Below are positions 1 to 6,447 of a stretch of DNA of 6,700 nt, in pieces. The notes under the pieces are model-generated. The model made no database searches. It was given only the letters and a program-made list of their open reading frames with translations, and was not told where the DNA came from. Within the stretch, counting starts at the first letter, position 1. The number at the start of each line of letters is the position of its first letter. A program made the translations under genes and the position numbers. The DNA is from Betaproteobacteria bacterium (GTDB lineage Bacteria; Pseudomonadota; Gammaproteobacteria; Burkholderiales; SG8-39). Where the stretch lies: assembly GCA_011391295.1 (NCBI GenBank), contig JAABQT010000089.1:1-6700 (forward strand), given 5' to 3'.

Positions 1-1
1 G

Positions 2-217
2 GCGAAGCCCTACGGCATCAACAGCGAAGGGCTGCGGCGGCGCGGCTTCAGCACCGATACCATTGTCCGGATCAAGCGCGCATACCGCACGCTCTATCGC
101 TCGGGGCTGGGGTTGGAGGAAGCCAAGCGTGAGCTCGCCGCGCAGGCAGTGCAGTGCGCGCAGGTCGGCATTCTGCTGGAGTTCCTCGCGCGCTCGCAGC
201 GCGGCTTCATCCGCTAG
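2..217 (+). CDS. lpxA: UDP-N-acetylglucosamine acyltransferase LpxA, C-terminal end (5' truncated by window)
   Basis: This is the last 71 codons of LpxA, which puts the 3-hydroxyacyl chain from acyl-ACP onto UDP-GlcNAc in the cytoplasm, the first step of lipid A synthesis. The open frame enters at the window edge and ends at TAG 215-217. It encodes the helical C-terminal domain that follows the left-handed beta-helix. Recognisable segments are [15 protein letters not shown] near the start, then [11 protein letters not shown], and the ending [11 protein letters not shown], which matches the FFARSTRGLIR type of ending in enterobacterial LpxA. The catalytic His lies in the missing upstream part. 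The next gene, lpxB, starts 4 nt after the stop, so the two are very likely co-transcribed. Identity is secure from these motifs plus the neighbour. The length of the complete protein cannot be judged here. Confidence 0.95.
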   Translation, partial: AKPYGINSEGLRRRGFSTDTIVRIKRAYRTLYRSGLGLEEAKRELAAQAVQCAQVGILLEFLARSQRGFIR

Positions 218-221
218 TACC

Positions 222-1382
222 GTGGGAGAGCGCGCAGCCCGCATCGCCATGGTGGCGGGGGAGGCTTCCGGGGACCAGTTGGGCGCCCATCTGATCGCCG
301 CCTTGCAGGCGCGGCGCCCCGGTCTGCGCTTCGGCGGCATCGGCGGGCCGCGCATGGCGGCGCAGGGCTTCGAGGTTTCCGTGCCGATGGACAAGCTGGC
401 GGTGCGCGGCTACACGGAGGCGCTGCGCCATTACCGCGAGATCATGCGCATCCGGCGCCAGCTGGGCGATGCGCTGCTCGACGGCCCGCCGGATCTGTTC
501 ATCGGCGTGGACGCGTCGGACTTCAACCTGGGCCTCGAGCGGCGCCTGAAGGACGCCGGCGTGCCGACGGTGCACTATGTGAGCCCTTCGGTGTGGGCCT
601 GGCGCGGCTGGCGCGTGCGCCGCGTGGCGCGCTCCGCCACGCACTTGCTGGCCATGTTTCCGTTCGAGTCGGCGCTGTACGCGAAGGTCGGGGTTCCGGT
701 GACTTATGTGGGCCACCCGCTCGCCGACCTGATCCCCATGGACGTGGACAAGGCCGCGGCGCGCGCCCAGCTGCGCTTGCCGAAGGGCAAGCTGATCATT
801 GCGTTGTTGCCCGGCAGCCGGCGTTCGGAGCTGGAATACATGGCCGACGCGTTCGTGCTTGCGGCGCACCGCCTGCGCCAGGAGGTTCCCGACGTGCATT
901 TCGTCTGTCCGCTGGCGACGCGGCAGACGCGGGAGCGGTTCGATAACGCGCTGCGCTTGCATGAGCGCACCGACCTGCCGCTCACCATGCTGTTCGGGCA
1001 TTCGCACGAGGCGCTCGCCGCGGCGGACCTGGCGTTGGTGGCAAGCGGCACGGCGACGCTGGAGGCGGCGCTGTACAAGACGCCGATGGTCATTACCTAC
1101 CGGCAATCGCCGCTGTCCTGGGCCTTGCAGAGGCGCATGCTGTACCTGCCCTATATCGGCATGCCGAATATCCTCGCCGGCGAGCCCCTGGTGCCGGAGC
1201 TGGTGCAGGGCAAGGCGACACCCGCGGCGCTGGCCGCGGCGCTGCTCGACCTGCTGCGCGATACGGCGTTGCAACGCCGGCAGGTCGAGAAGTTCCGCGA
1301 GTTCCATGCGCTGCTGCGCCAGAACACGGCGCAGAAGGCCGCCGACGCGGTATTGGGCGTGCTCGATGCAGGCCGTGCCTGA
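222..1382 (+). CDS. lpxB: Lipid-A-disaccharide synthase LpxB
   Basis: LpxB is a peripheral membrane GT19 glycosyltransferase that joins UDP-2,3-diacylglucosamine to lipid X (2,3-diacylglucosamine 1-phosphate), forming the lipid A disaccharide. The protein is 386 aa, the usual family length (about 380-390). Visible signatures are [11 protein letters not shown] (residues 11-21), GGPRM (41-45), GVDASDFN with Asp97 matching the functionally important Asp98 of E. coli, [11 protein letters not shown] (118-128), LLPGSRRSE (195-203), [10 protein letters not shown] (272-281) and MPNILAGE (314-321). I chose GTG 222 because it lies just after the lpxA stop and begins the family's short N-terminus. The open frame reaches back to position 63, but that part lies inside lpxA and is not LpxB-like. 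ATG 249 is in frame but would cut into the first beta strand. No clear Shine-Dalgarno is seen, so coupling to lpxA translation is likely. The 3' end overlaps rnhB by 17 nt. Confidence 0.96.
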   Translation: MGERAARIAMVAGEASGDQLGAHLIAALQARRPGLRFGGIGGPRMAAQGFEVSVPMDKLAVRGYTEALRHYREIMRIRRQLGDALLDGPPDLFIGVDASDFNLGLERRLKDAGVPTVHYVSPSVWAWRGWRVRRVARSATHLLAMFPFESALYAKVGVPVTYVGHPLADLIPMDVDKAAARAQLRLPKGKLIIALLPGSRRSELEYMADAFVLAAHRLRQEVPDVHFVCPLATRQTRERFDNALRLHERTDLPLTMLFGHSHEALAAADLALVASGTATLEAALYKTPMVITYRQSPLSWALQRRMLYLPYIGMPNILAGEPLVPELVQGKATPAALAAALLDLLRDTALQRRQVEKFREFHALLRQNTAQKAADAVLGVLDAGRA

Positions 1383-1953
1383 CGCCGGGCGCCTGATCTG
1401 CGGCGTGGACGAGGCGGGTCGCGGACCCATCGCGGGCCCGGTGTACGCGGCCGCAGTCCTGCTGGATGCCCGGCGGCCGGTCGTGGGCCTGAGGGATTCC
1501 AAGCTGCTCAGCGCCGCGCGCCGCGGGGCACTGGCGGAATCGATCCGCGACCGGGCCCTGGCCTGGGCCGTGGCCAGCGCCAGTGTCGAGGAAATCGACC
1601 GCCTCAACATCCTCCAGGCCACGCTGTTGGCGATGCGCCGCGCGGTGGACGACCTTGCCATCACGCCGGCGCAAGCCTGGGTCGACGGGAACCGCTGCCC
1701 CGCGCTGCGCTGCGCGGCCCGGGCAGTGGTCGGCGGGGACCGCAGCGTCCCGCAGATTTCCGCCGCCTCCATCCTGGCCAAGACCGCGCGCGATGCGGAG
1801 ATGCTCAGACTGCACCAGCAGTACCCGGATTACGGCCTGGACCGGCACAAGGGCTACCCCACGCCCGAGCATCTTGCCCGGCTCGCCCGCTATGGCGCCT
1901 GCGAGATCCACCGGCGGTCCTTTGCCCCGGTGCGCGCAGTGTGCGCCGCATGA
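1366..1953 (+). CDS. rnhB: Ribonuclease HII
   Basis: RNase HII cuts the RNA strand of RNA-DNA hybrids and nicks 5' to single ribonucleotides in DNA, supporting ribonucleotide excision repair and primer removal in the cytoplasm. The protein is 195 aa, typical for the proteobacterial family. The four metal-binding acidic residues are present: Asp15 and Glu16 in GVDEAGRGP, Asp107 in WVDGN, and Asp125 in VVGGD. The GRG element used in ribonucleotide recognition is at 18-20. Also typical are RDSKLLS (43-49), [13 protein letters not shown] (131-143) and [10 protein letters not shown] (161-170), which contains the conserved Tyr164. I chose ATG 1366, which overlaps the lpxB end by 17 nt. GTG 1375 is an in-frame alternative that would remove only three residues. 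The stop overlaps the next gene's ATG. lpxB-rnhB adjacency is common in proteobacteria. Confidence 0.96.
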   Translation: MQAVPDAGRLICGVDEAGRGPIAGPVYAAAVLLDARRPVVGLRDSKLLSAARRGALAESIRDRALAWAVASASVEEIDRLNILQATLLAMRRAVDDLAITPAQAWVDGNRCPALRCAARAVVGGDRSVPQISAASILAKTARDAEMLRLHQQYPDYGLDRHKGYPTPEHLARLARYGACEIHRRSFAPVRAVCAA

Positions 1954-2741
1954 GCAGGCTGCGCTCGCGCGACAACCCGCGCGTGCGCCGCTGGCACGCG
2001 CTGGCGCACGACGGCGGCACGCGGCGCAGCGAGCGCCGCGCCCTGCTCGAGGGGCCGCATCTGCTCTGCGCCTACCTCGCGTCAGGCGGGCGCCCGCAGG
2101 CAATCCTGGTGAGCGAATCGGGATGCGCCAGGCCGGAGATCGCGGACCTGGTGCGCCGTACGCGGCTCGAACCGGTCACTCTGCCGGACGCCTTGTTCCG
2201 CTGGGTGGTGGACGCGGCGACGCCAGCGGGCCTCGCGGCCGAGATCAGCCTGCCCGAGCCCGCATCGGATCTCGCACGGGCCAGGCACGCGGTATTCCTG
2301 GACGCCGTGCAGGACGCAGGAAACGTCGGCGCGATTCTCAGGAGCGCGGCGGCTTTCGGCGTAGACACGGCGGTGCTGGGACCGGGCTGCGCCGATCCCT
2401 GGTCGCCGAAAGTCCTGCGCGCCGGCATGGGCGGCCACTTCATGCTGCGCATCGCGGTGGTCGCGGACCTCGCAGCCGCGCTGACAGGTTTTCACGGCAC
2501 GCTGATCTGCGCTGCAGTTTCCGGTGGCGAGGCGCCGGAGACGCTGGACCTTGGCAATGCCGTGGGGTGGATCCTCGGGGCGGAGGGGCAGGGCGTCAGC
2601 GCCGCCGCCGCTGCCCGGGCGTCATTGCATGCCAGCATTCCGCTGGCAAGCGGCGTCGAATCGCTGAACGTCGCCGCCGCAGCGGCGATCCTGTTCCACG
2701 AGCGCGCGCGGCAGCTCAGTACACGTGGCGTTCGATCCTGA
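1950..2741 (+). CDS. SpoU/TrmH-family (SPOUT) RNA 2'-O-methyltransferase
   Basis: This is a probable SAM-dependent ribose 2'-O-methyltransferase acting on rRNA or tRNA, with a trefoil-knot SPOUT fold. The protein is 263 aa. Residues 1-95 resemble the substrate-binding N-terminal part of the family ([10 protein letters not shown] at 30-39). The catalytic domain carries all three SpoU motifs. Motif 1 is [20 protein letters not shown] (118-137), with Asn125 and Arg131. Motif 2 is [11 protein letters not shown] (207-217). Motif 3 is [17 protein letters not shown] (230-246), with Glu237, Ser238 and Asn240. [13 protein letters not shown] (152-164) is also family-typical. ATG 1950 overlaps the rnhB stop (ATGA), which implies translational coupling. 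A GTG at 1941 would add three residues. The 3' end overlaps convergent ppsR by 26 nt. The family is certain, but the exact target base is not (RlmB-, TsnR- or TrmH-like), so no symbol is given. Confidence 0.93.
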   Translation: MSRLRSRDNPRVRRWHALAHDGGTRRSERRALLEGPHLLCAYLASGGRPQAILVSESGCARPEIADLVRRTRLEPVTLPDALFRWVVDAATPAGLAAEISLPEPASDLARARHAVFLDAVQDAGNVGAILRSAAAFGVDTAVLGPGCADPWSPKVLRAGMGGHFMLRIAVVADLAAALTGFHGTLICAAVSGGEAPETLDLGNAVGWILGAEGQGVSAAAAARASLHASIPLASGVESLNVAAAAAILFHERARQLSTRGVRS

Positions 2742-3540
2742 GCTCGCGCAGGATGGTGGTGGCGATTTCCTCGATCGACTTGGCGGTGGAATTGATCCAG
2801 CGGATGCCCTCGCGGCGCATCAGTGCCTCGGCCTGGTCGACCTCGTAGCGGCAGTTCTGCAGGCTGGCGTAGCGGCTGCCCGGCCTGCGTTCCTGGCGGA
2901 TTTCGCGCAGGCGCTCCGGCGCGATGCTCAGCCCGTAGAGCCGCGATTTGCACGGCACCAGCGCGGGCGGCAATTGCATGCGCTCGAAATCCTCGGGAAT
3001 CAGGGGATAATTCGCCGCCTTGAGGCCGAACTGCAGGGCCAGGTACAGGCTGGTCGGCGTCTTGCCGCTGCGTGAAACGCCCACCAGGATGACATCGGCC
3101 TGTTCGAGCTCGACGTGCGAGGCGCCGTCATCGTGCGCCATGGAAAAATTGATGGCTTCCATGCGGTGTGCGTAGCCCGGCTTGTCCATCGCGCTGTGCG
3201 AGCGTCCGATGGTGTGGCTGGATTTCACGCCCAGACCGGTCTCCATCTGGTCGATGAAGGTCTCGAAGAAGTCCACGAACAGCGCATCGGCCTTGCGCAC
3301 CAGCGCGCGCAGATCGCCGTTCACCAGCGTGGAAAAGACGATCGGCTGGCCGTTGCCCCGCTCGTGCTCGGCCTGGATGCGCGCGCGGCAGTCCTCGGCC
3401 TGGTCCAGCGAATTGATGAACGGCAGGGTGACCTGGTGGAAATCCACGCCCTCGAATTGCGTGAGCAGGCTGTGGCCCAGCATCTGCGCCGTGATGCCGG
3501 TGCCGTCGGAGACGAAGAACACGGTGCGGCGCTGCGGCAT
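2716..3540 (-). CDS. ppsR: PEP synthase regulatory protein (DUF299 bifunctional kinase/pyrophosphorylase)
   Basis: PpsR controls PEP synthase. It is known to use ADP to phosphorylate a Thr next to the catalytic His of PpsA, which switches the enzyme off, and to use inorganic phosphate to remove that phosphate, making pyrophosphate and restoring activity. The protein is 274 aa, normal for the family. It begins TVFFVSDGTGITAQ (6-19) and carries the family's unusual P-loop GVSRSGKTPTS (154-164) followed by LYLALQFG. Other typical segments are HTIGRSHSAMDK (109-120), NYPLIPEDF (177-185), LYGLSIAPERL (201-211) and WINSTAKSIEEIA (248-260). ATG 3540 is the start. A longer open frame to 3726 is antisense to ppsA and has no family similarity. 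No Shine-Dalgarno precedes the start, and a -10-like box lies 6 nt upstream, so the mRNA may be leaderless. Its target ppsA is divergent, 55 bp away. Confidence 0.95.
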   Translation of the reverse strand: MPQRRTVFFVSDGTGITAQMLGHSLLTQFEGVDFHQVTLPFINSLDQAEDCRARIQAEHERGNGQPIVFSTLVNGDLRALVRKADALFVDFFETFIDQMETGLGVKSSHTIGRSHSAMDKPGYAHRMEAINFSMAHDDGASHVELEQADVILVGVSRSGKTPTSLYLALQFGLKAANYPLIPEDFERMQLPPALVPCKSRLYGLSIAPERLREIRQERRPGSRYASLQNCRYEVDQAEALMRREGIRWINSTAKSIEEIATTILRELRIERHVY

Positions 3541-3545
3541 GGGTC

Positions 3546-3575
3546 TAAAATAAGACCTTCGGCGCCCATCGGCAA
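3546..3575 (-). promoter_or_regulatory. Candidate ppsR promoter, with -10 overlapping a possible ppsA -10
   Basis: On the minus strand, TTGCCG (3575 to 3570) and TATTTT (3552 to 3547) are separated by 17 nt, each matching 4 of 6 sigma-70 consensus bases. Transcription would begin at about the ppsR ATG (3540), giving a leaderless mRNA. This fits with the lack of any Shine-Dalgarno there. On the plus strand the same AT-rich block reads TAAAAT (3546-3551), a 5 of 6 match to -10, about 45 nt before the ppsA ATG, but I see no good -35 for it. The boxes are matched by eye and may be chance, although this is the only AT-rich block in the 55-bp spacer. Confidence 0.35.
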
Positions 3576-3585
3576 CCGCAATATT

Positions 3586-3590
3586 CGGGA
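3586..3590 (+). promoter_or_regulatory. Weak ribosome binding site of ppsA
   Basis: CGGGA lies 5 nt before ATG 3596 and is the only purine-rich element near the start. It is a poor Shine-Dalgarno match. ATG 3596 is nevertheless well supported because the protein begins directly with the PpsA-type N-terminus ending in [11 protein letters not shown]. Confidence 0.35.
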
Positions 3591-3595
3591 TCACT

Positions 3596-5986
3596 ATGCA
3601 CGTTGCTTGGTTGAAGGACCTGCGCCTGGCCGATCTGGCGCAGGTCGGCGGCAAGAACGCGTCCCTGGGAGAGATGATCGGCGCGCTGGCCAAGGCCGGC
3701 GTTCGCGTTCCGGGCGGCTTCGCCACTACGGCGGACGCCTACCGCGAATTCCTGCGCCAGGACGGCCTGGAGGCGCGCATTGCCAGGCGCATTGCCGGAC
3801 TGAAGCAGGGGGACGTAGAAGCGCTGGCGCGCTGCGGCGCCGAGATCCGCGGCTGGATCGAGGCCACCCCCATTCCGGAGAAATTGGAACAGGAGATAAG
3901 AACGTATTATCAAAAACTTACTGAGGAATCCTCAAGTGATATGTCGTTTGCCGTGAGGTCTTCGGCGACAGCCGAAGATCTGCCGGACGCCTCGTTCGCG
4001 GGGCAGCAGGAAACCTTTCTGAACATCCACGGCGCGGACCACATCCTGCAGGCGATCCGGCAGGTGTTCGCTTCGCTGTACAACGACCGGGCCATCTCCT
4101 ACCGGGCCCACCAGGGCTTCGCGCACGGCGAGGTCGCCCTTTCGGCGGCCGTGCAGCAGATGGTGCGCAGCGACCTCGGCGCAAGCGGCGTCATGTTCAC
4201 CCTGGACACCGAGTCCGGGTTCCGCGGAGTGGTGTTCATCACCTCTTCCTACGGATTGGGCGAGATGGTGGTCCAGGGCGCGGTCAATCCGGATGAGTTC
4301 TACGTGCACAAGCCGATGTTGGAACGCGGCAAACCCGCGGTGATCCGGCGCAAGCTCGGCAGCAAGCTGCACAAAATGCTGTTCGCCGAAACCTCGAGCG
4401 CCGGCCAGTCGGTGCGCACGGTGGAGGTGGCCGAAACCGACCGCCACCGCTATTCGCTGCAAGACACCGATGTGCTGGAGCTGGCGCGTGCCGCGGTGGC
4501 GATCGAGAAGCACTACGGCCGGCCGATGGACATCGAATGGGGCAAGGATGGCCGCGACGGCCGCATTTATGTGCTGCAGGCACGCCCGGAAACGGTCAAG
4601 TCGCGCTCGCACGCCGGGACCGAGGAAAGTTTCCGCCTCAAGGGCCGCGGCTCGGTGCTTGCCACCGGCCGCGCCATCGGCCACAGGATCGGCGCGGGGA
4701 CGGTGCGCGTGGTGGCCAACGCGGCACTCATGTCGAGCGTAAGGAAGGGCGACGTGCTGGTGACGGACATGACCGACCCGAACTGGGAGCCGGTGATGAA
4801 GCTGGCCGCGGCAATCGTCACCAACCGCGGCGGGCGCACCTGCCATGCGGCGATCATCGCGCGCGAATTGGGCATTCCTGCGGTGGTGGGCTGCGGCGAC
4901 GCCACCAGGAAGCTGCGCGATGGCCAGGCGGTCACCGTGTCCTGCGCAGAGGGCGACACCGGCAACGTCTACGAGGGCAGCCTGCCGTTCGAGGTAACCG
5001 TGATCGAGCGCGGTGCGATGCCCGAGATCCCGGTCAAGATTGCCATGAACGTCGGCAACCCGCAGCTGGCGTTCGATTTCGCGCAGCTGCCCAATGCCGG
5101 CGTGGGCCTGGCGCGCATCGAATTCGTGATCAACAACGAGATCGGCGTGCACCCGCGCGCCTGCCTCGAACATACGCAGCTGCCAGCCGAGCTGGGCGCA
5201 AAGGTGCGGGCGGCCGCGCGCGGCTACGCCGACCCGACGAGCTTTTTCCGCGAGAAGCTGGTCGAGGGCGTGGCCACCATTGCCGCCGCGTTCTGGCCCA
5301 AGCCGGTGATCGTGCGCCTGTCCGACTTCAAGTCGAACGAATACCGCAAGCTGCTGGGCGGCGAGCGTTACGAGCCCGAGGAAGAAAATCCGATGCTCGG
5401 TTTTCGCGGTGCGGCACGCTACCTGGCCGAGAGCTTTCGCCCCTGTTTCGAGCTCGAATGCGCCGCCCTGCGCAAAGTGCGTGGCGAGCTGGGCCTCACC
5501 AACGTCGAACTGATGGTGCCCTTCGTGCGCACGGTGGACGAAGCACGGCGGGTAGTCGAGCTGTTGGGGCGCAACGGGCTGCGGCGCGGCGAGGACGGCC
5601 TGCGCATCGTGATGATGTGCGAGCTGCCTTCAAACGCGCTGCTCGCCGAGGCCTTCCTCGAGTATTTCGACGGTTTTTCCATCGGCTCCAACGACCTGAC
5701 CCAGCTGACGCTCGGCCTGGATCGCGATTCCGGCCTGGTCGCAGAAGAGTTCGACGAGCGCAACGCCGCCGTGAAAGCGCTGCTGGCAATGGCGATCCGC
5801 GCCTGCCGCAAGCACGGCAAGTACGTCGGCATTTGCGGACAGGGACCATCGGACCACCCAGACCTGGCGCGCTGGTTGATGGAGCAGGGCATCGACAGCC
5901 TGTCGCTCAATCCGGATACGGTGGTCGCCACCTGGCACGCGCTGGCCAGCGCGCCGCCGGCGCCGAGGCGCTCAGCGGCTGCGTAG
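3596..5986 (+). CDS. ppsA: Phosphoenolpyruvate synthase (pyruvate, water dikinase)
   Basis: PpsA turns pyruvate, ATP and water into PEP, AMP and phosphate, allowing gluconeogenesis from three-carbon substrates. The protein is 796 aa, the usual family length (about 790). Three domains appear in order. The N-terminal ATP-grasp nucleotide-binding domain is about 15-335, with [11 protein letters not shown] (17-27), [20 protein letters not shown] (118-137), [13 protein letters not shown] (228-240) and YVLQARPET (325-333). The swivelling phosphohistidine domain is about 350-465, with [13 protein letters not shown] (412-424); His417 is the catalytic His and Thr415 the expected PpsR target. The C-terminal pyruvate/PEP TIM barrel is about 475-785, with [11 protein letters not shown] (573-583), [13 protein letters not shown] (597-609), [20 protein letters not shown] (694-713) and GICGQGPSD (745-753), including the conserved active-site Cys747. 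No key residue is missing. Codons 96-118 form an oddly AT-rich patch. The 3' end overlaps smpB by 15 nt. The neighbouring ppsR supports regulated PEP synthase rather than another PEP-utilising enzyme. Confidence 0.97.
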   Translation: MHVAWLKDLRLADLAQVGGKNASLGEMIGALAKAGVRVPGGFATTADAYREFLRQDGLEARIARRIAGLKQGDVEALARCGAEIRGWIEATPIPEKLEQEIRTYYQKLTEESSSDMSFAVRSSATAEDLPDASFAGQQETFLNIHGADHILQAIRQVFASLYNDRAISYRAHQGFAHGEVALSAAVQQMVRSDLGASGVMFTLDTESGFRGVVFITSSYGLGEMVVQGAVNPDEFYVHKPMLERGKPAVIRRKLGSKLHKMLFAETSSAGQSVRTVEVAETDRHRYSLQDTDVLELARAAVAIEKHYGRPMDIEWGKDGRDGRIYVLQARPETVKSRSHAGTEESFRLKGRGSVLATGRAIGHRIGAGTVRVVANAALMSSVRKGDVLVTDMTDPNWEPVMKLAAAIVTNRGGRTCHAAIIARELGIPAVVGCGDATRKLRDGQAVTVSCAEGDTGNVYEGSLPFEVTVIERGAMPEIPVKIAMNVGNPQLAFDFAQLPNAGVGLARIEFVINNEIGVHPRACLEHTQLPAELGAKVRAAARGYADPTSFFREKLVEGVATIAAAFWPKPVIVRLSDFKSNEYRKLLGGERYEPEEENPMLGFRGAARYLAESFRPCFELECAALRKVRGELGLTNVELMVPFVRTVDEARRVVELLGRNGLRRGEDGLRIVMMCELPSNALLAEAFLEYFDGFSIGSNDLTQLTLGLDRDSGLVAEEFDERNAAVKALLAMAIRACRKHGKYVGICGQGPSDHPDLARWLMEQGIDSLSLNPDTVVATWHALASAPPAPRRSAAA
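3906..3935 (-). promoter_or_regulatory. Candidate internal promoter in ppsA, antisense and pointing at ppsR
   Basis: Inside an AT-rich island of ppsA, the minus strand reads TTGAGG (3935 to 3930, 4 of 6 matches to -35), an 18-nt spacer, and GATAAT (3911 to 3906, 5 of 6 matches to -10). A transcript starting near 3899 would run antisense through the first 300 nt of ppsA and into ppsR, leaving a leader of about 360 nt. On the plus strand the same island has TATTAT (3905-3910) with TTGGAA (3884-3889), but the spacer is only 15 nt. These are by-eye matches in AT-rich sequence, where chance matches are common. Confidence 0.25.
3959..3978 (+). repeat. Perfect 8-bp inverted repeat with 4-nt loop inside ppsA
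   Basis: TCTTCGGC (3959-3966) and GCCGAAGA (3971-3978) are exact reverse complements around the loop GACA. They could fold as a hairpin in mRNA or in antisense RNA. The hairpin lies in codons of the conserved RSSATAEDL motif and has no following T-run, so it is not a classical terminator on the plus strand. It may be a coincidence of the required amino acids. Confidence 0.4.
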
Positions 5987-6415
5987 CAGTTTCTGCTTGT
6001 CGCGCTGCCACTGCTTCTCGCGCTCGGCCGCCCGCTTGTCGTGCTTGAGCTTGCCGCGCGCCAGACCCATCTCCAGCTTGATGCGCCCCTTGCTGAAATG
6101 CAGGTCGAGCGGGATCAGCGCATAGCCCCGCTGCTGCACCTTGCCGATCAGGCGACGGATTTCCTCTGCGTGCAGGAGAAGCTTGCGCGTGCGCCCGGGG
6201 TCCGGCACGTAGTGCGTGGACACCGTCGCCAGCGGCGTGATGTTGCCGCCGATCAGCCACAGTTCCTCGCCCTTGATCAGCACGTAGGCATCCGCCAGCT
6301 GTGCGCGACCCGCACGGATCGCCTTCACCTCCCAGCCCTCGAGCGCGATGCCGGCCTCATAGCGTTCCTCGATGAAGTAGTCGTGGAAAGCCTTGCGGTT
6401 CTGGGCGATCGACAT
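5972..6415 (-). CDS. smpB: SsrA-binding protein SmpB
   Basis: SmpB binds tmRNA (ssrA) and places it in the A site of stalled ribosomes for trans-translation, so that unfinished proteins are tagged for destruction. The protein is 147 aa, slightly shorter than the 160 aa of E. coli but normal for betaproteobacteria. Hallmarks are the N-terminal [18 protein letters not shown] (6-23), the tmRNA-contacting [20 protein letters not shown] (25-44), [17 protein letters not shown] (66-82), [18 protein letters not shown] (90-107), [12 protein letters not shown] (117-128) and the basic C-terminal tail with [11 protein letters not shown] (135-145) that enters the mRNA channel. ATG at 6415 gives the family N-terminus. 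No clear Shine-Dalgarno is visible. It is convergent with ppsA (15-nt overlap) and divergent from ratA (32-bp spacer). The ssrA gene itself is not in this window. Confidence 0.97.
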   Translation of the reverse strand: MSIAQNRKAFHDYFIEERYEAGIALEGWEVKAIRAGRAQLADAYVLIKGEELWLIGGNITPLATVSTHYVPDPGRTRKLLLHAEEIRRLIGKVQQRGYALIPLDLHFSKGRIKLEMGLARGKLKHDKRAAEREKQWQRDKQKLLRSR

Positions 6416-6447
6416 GGGCGCTGTTGGGCTGGAGCCGCGATTCTCCC
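6416..6447. other. 32-bp divergent spacer between smpB and ratA
   Basis: This is the whole intergenic space between the two start codons. It is too short for two separate promoters, so at least one promoter must lie inside the opposite gene. A GGAG at 6431-6434 sits 13 nt before the ratA ATG, too far for a good ribosome binding site. On the minus strand GAGAAT (6445 to 6440) is a weak -10-like box for smpB. I see no convincing operator. Confidence 0.5.

Noticed and set aside
63..221. N-terminal extension of lpxB by 53 codons
   Set aside because: It lies inside the well-supported lpxA reading frame, and its Ser/Arg-rich translation is unlike LpxB. GTG 222 gives the usual length.
207..1781. 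Long minus-strand open frame (524 codons) opposite lpxB and rnhB
   Set aside because: The frame is rich in Arg, Ala and Gln with no recognisable motif, and it lies opposite two certain genes. Such shadows are expected in GC-rich DNA.
1583..2848. Plus-strand open frame (421 codons) across rnhB and the methyltransferase
   Set aside because: It is in the wrong frame relative to two genes with full motif sets, and its translation is Arg/Pro/Ala-rich.
3541..3726. N-terminal extension of ppsR by 62 codons
   Set aside because: It would run antisense into ppsA, has no similarity to the PpsR family, and the protein from ATG 3540 already has normal length and N-terminus.
3932..5173. Minus-strand open frame (413 codons) opposite ppsA
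   Set aside because: The translation is full of His, Arg and Ala with no domain signature. It mirrors the codon pattern of the ppsA frame.
4537..6048. Plus-strand open frame (503 codons) in another frame of ppsA, running past its stop
   Set aside because: It is low-complexity Arg/Gly/Ala-rich translation with no family features. The ppsA frame explains the region completely.
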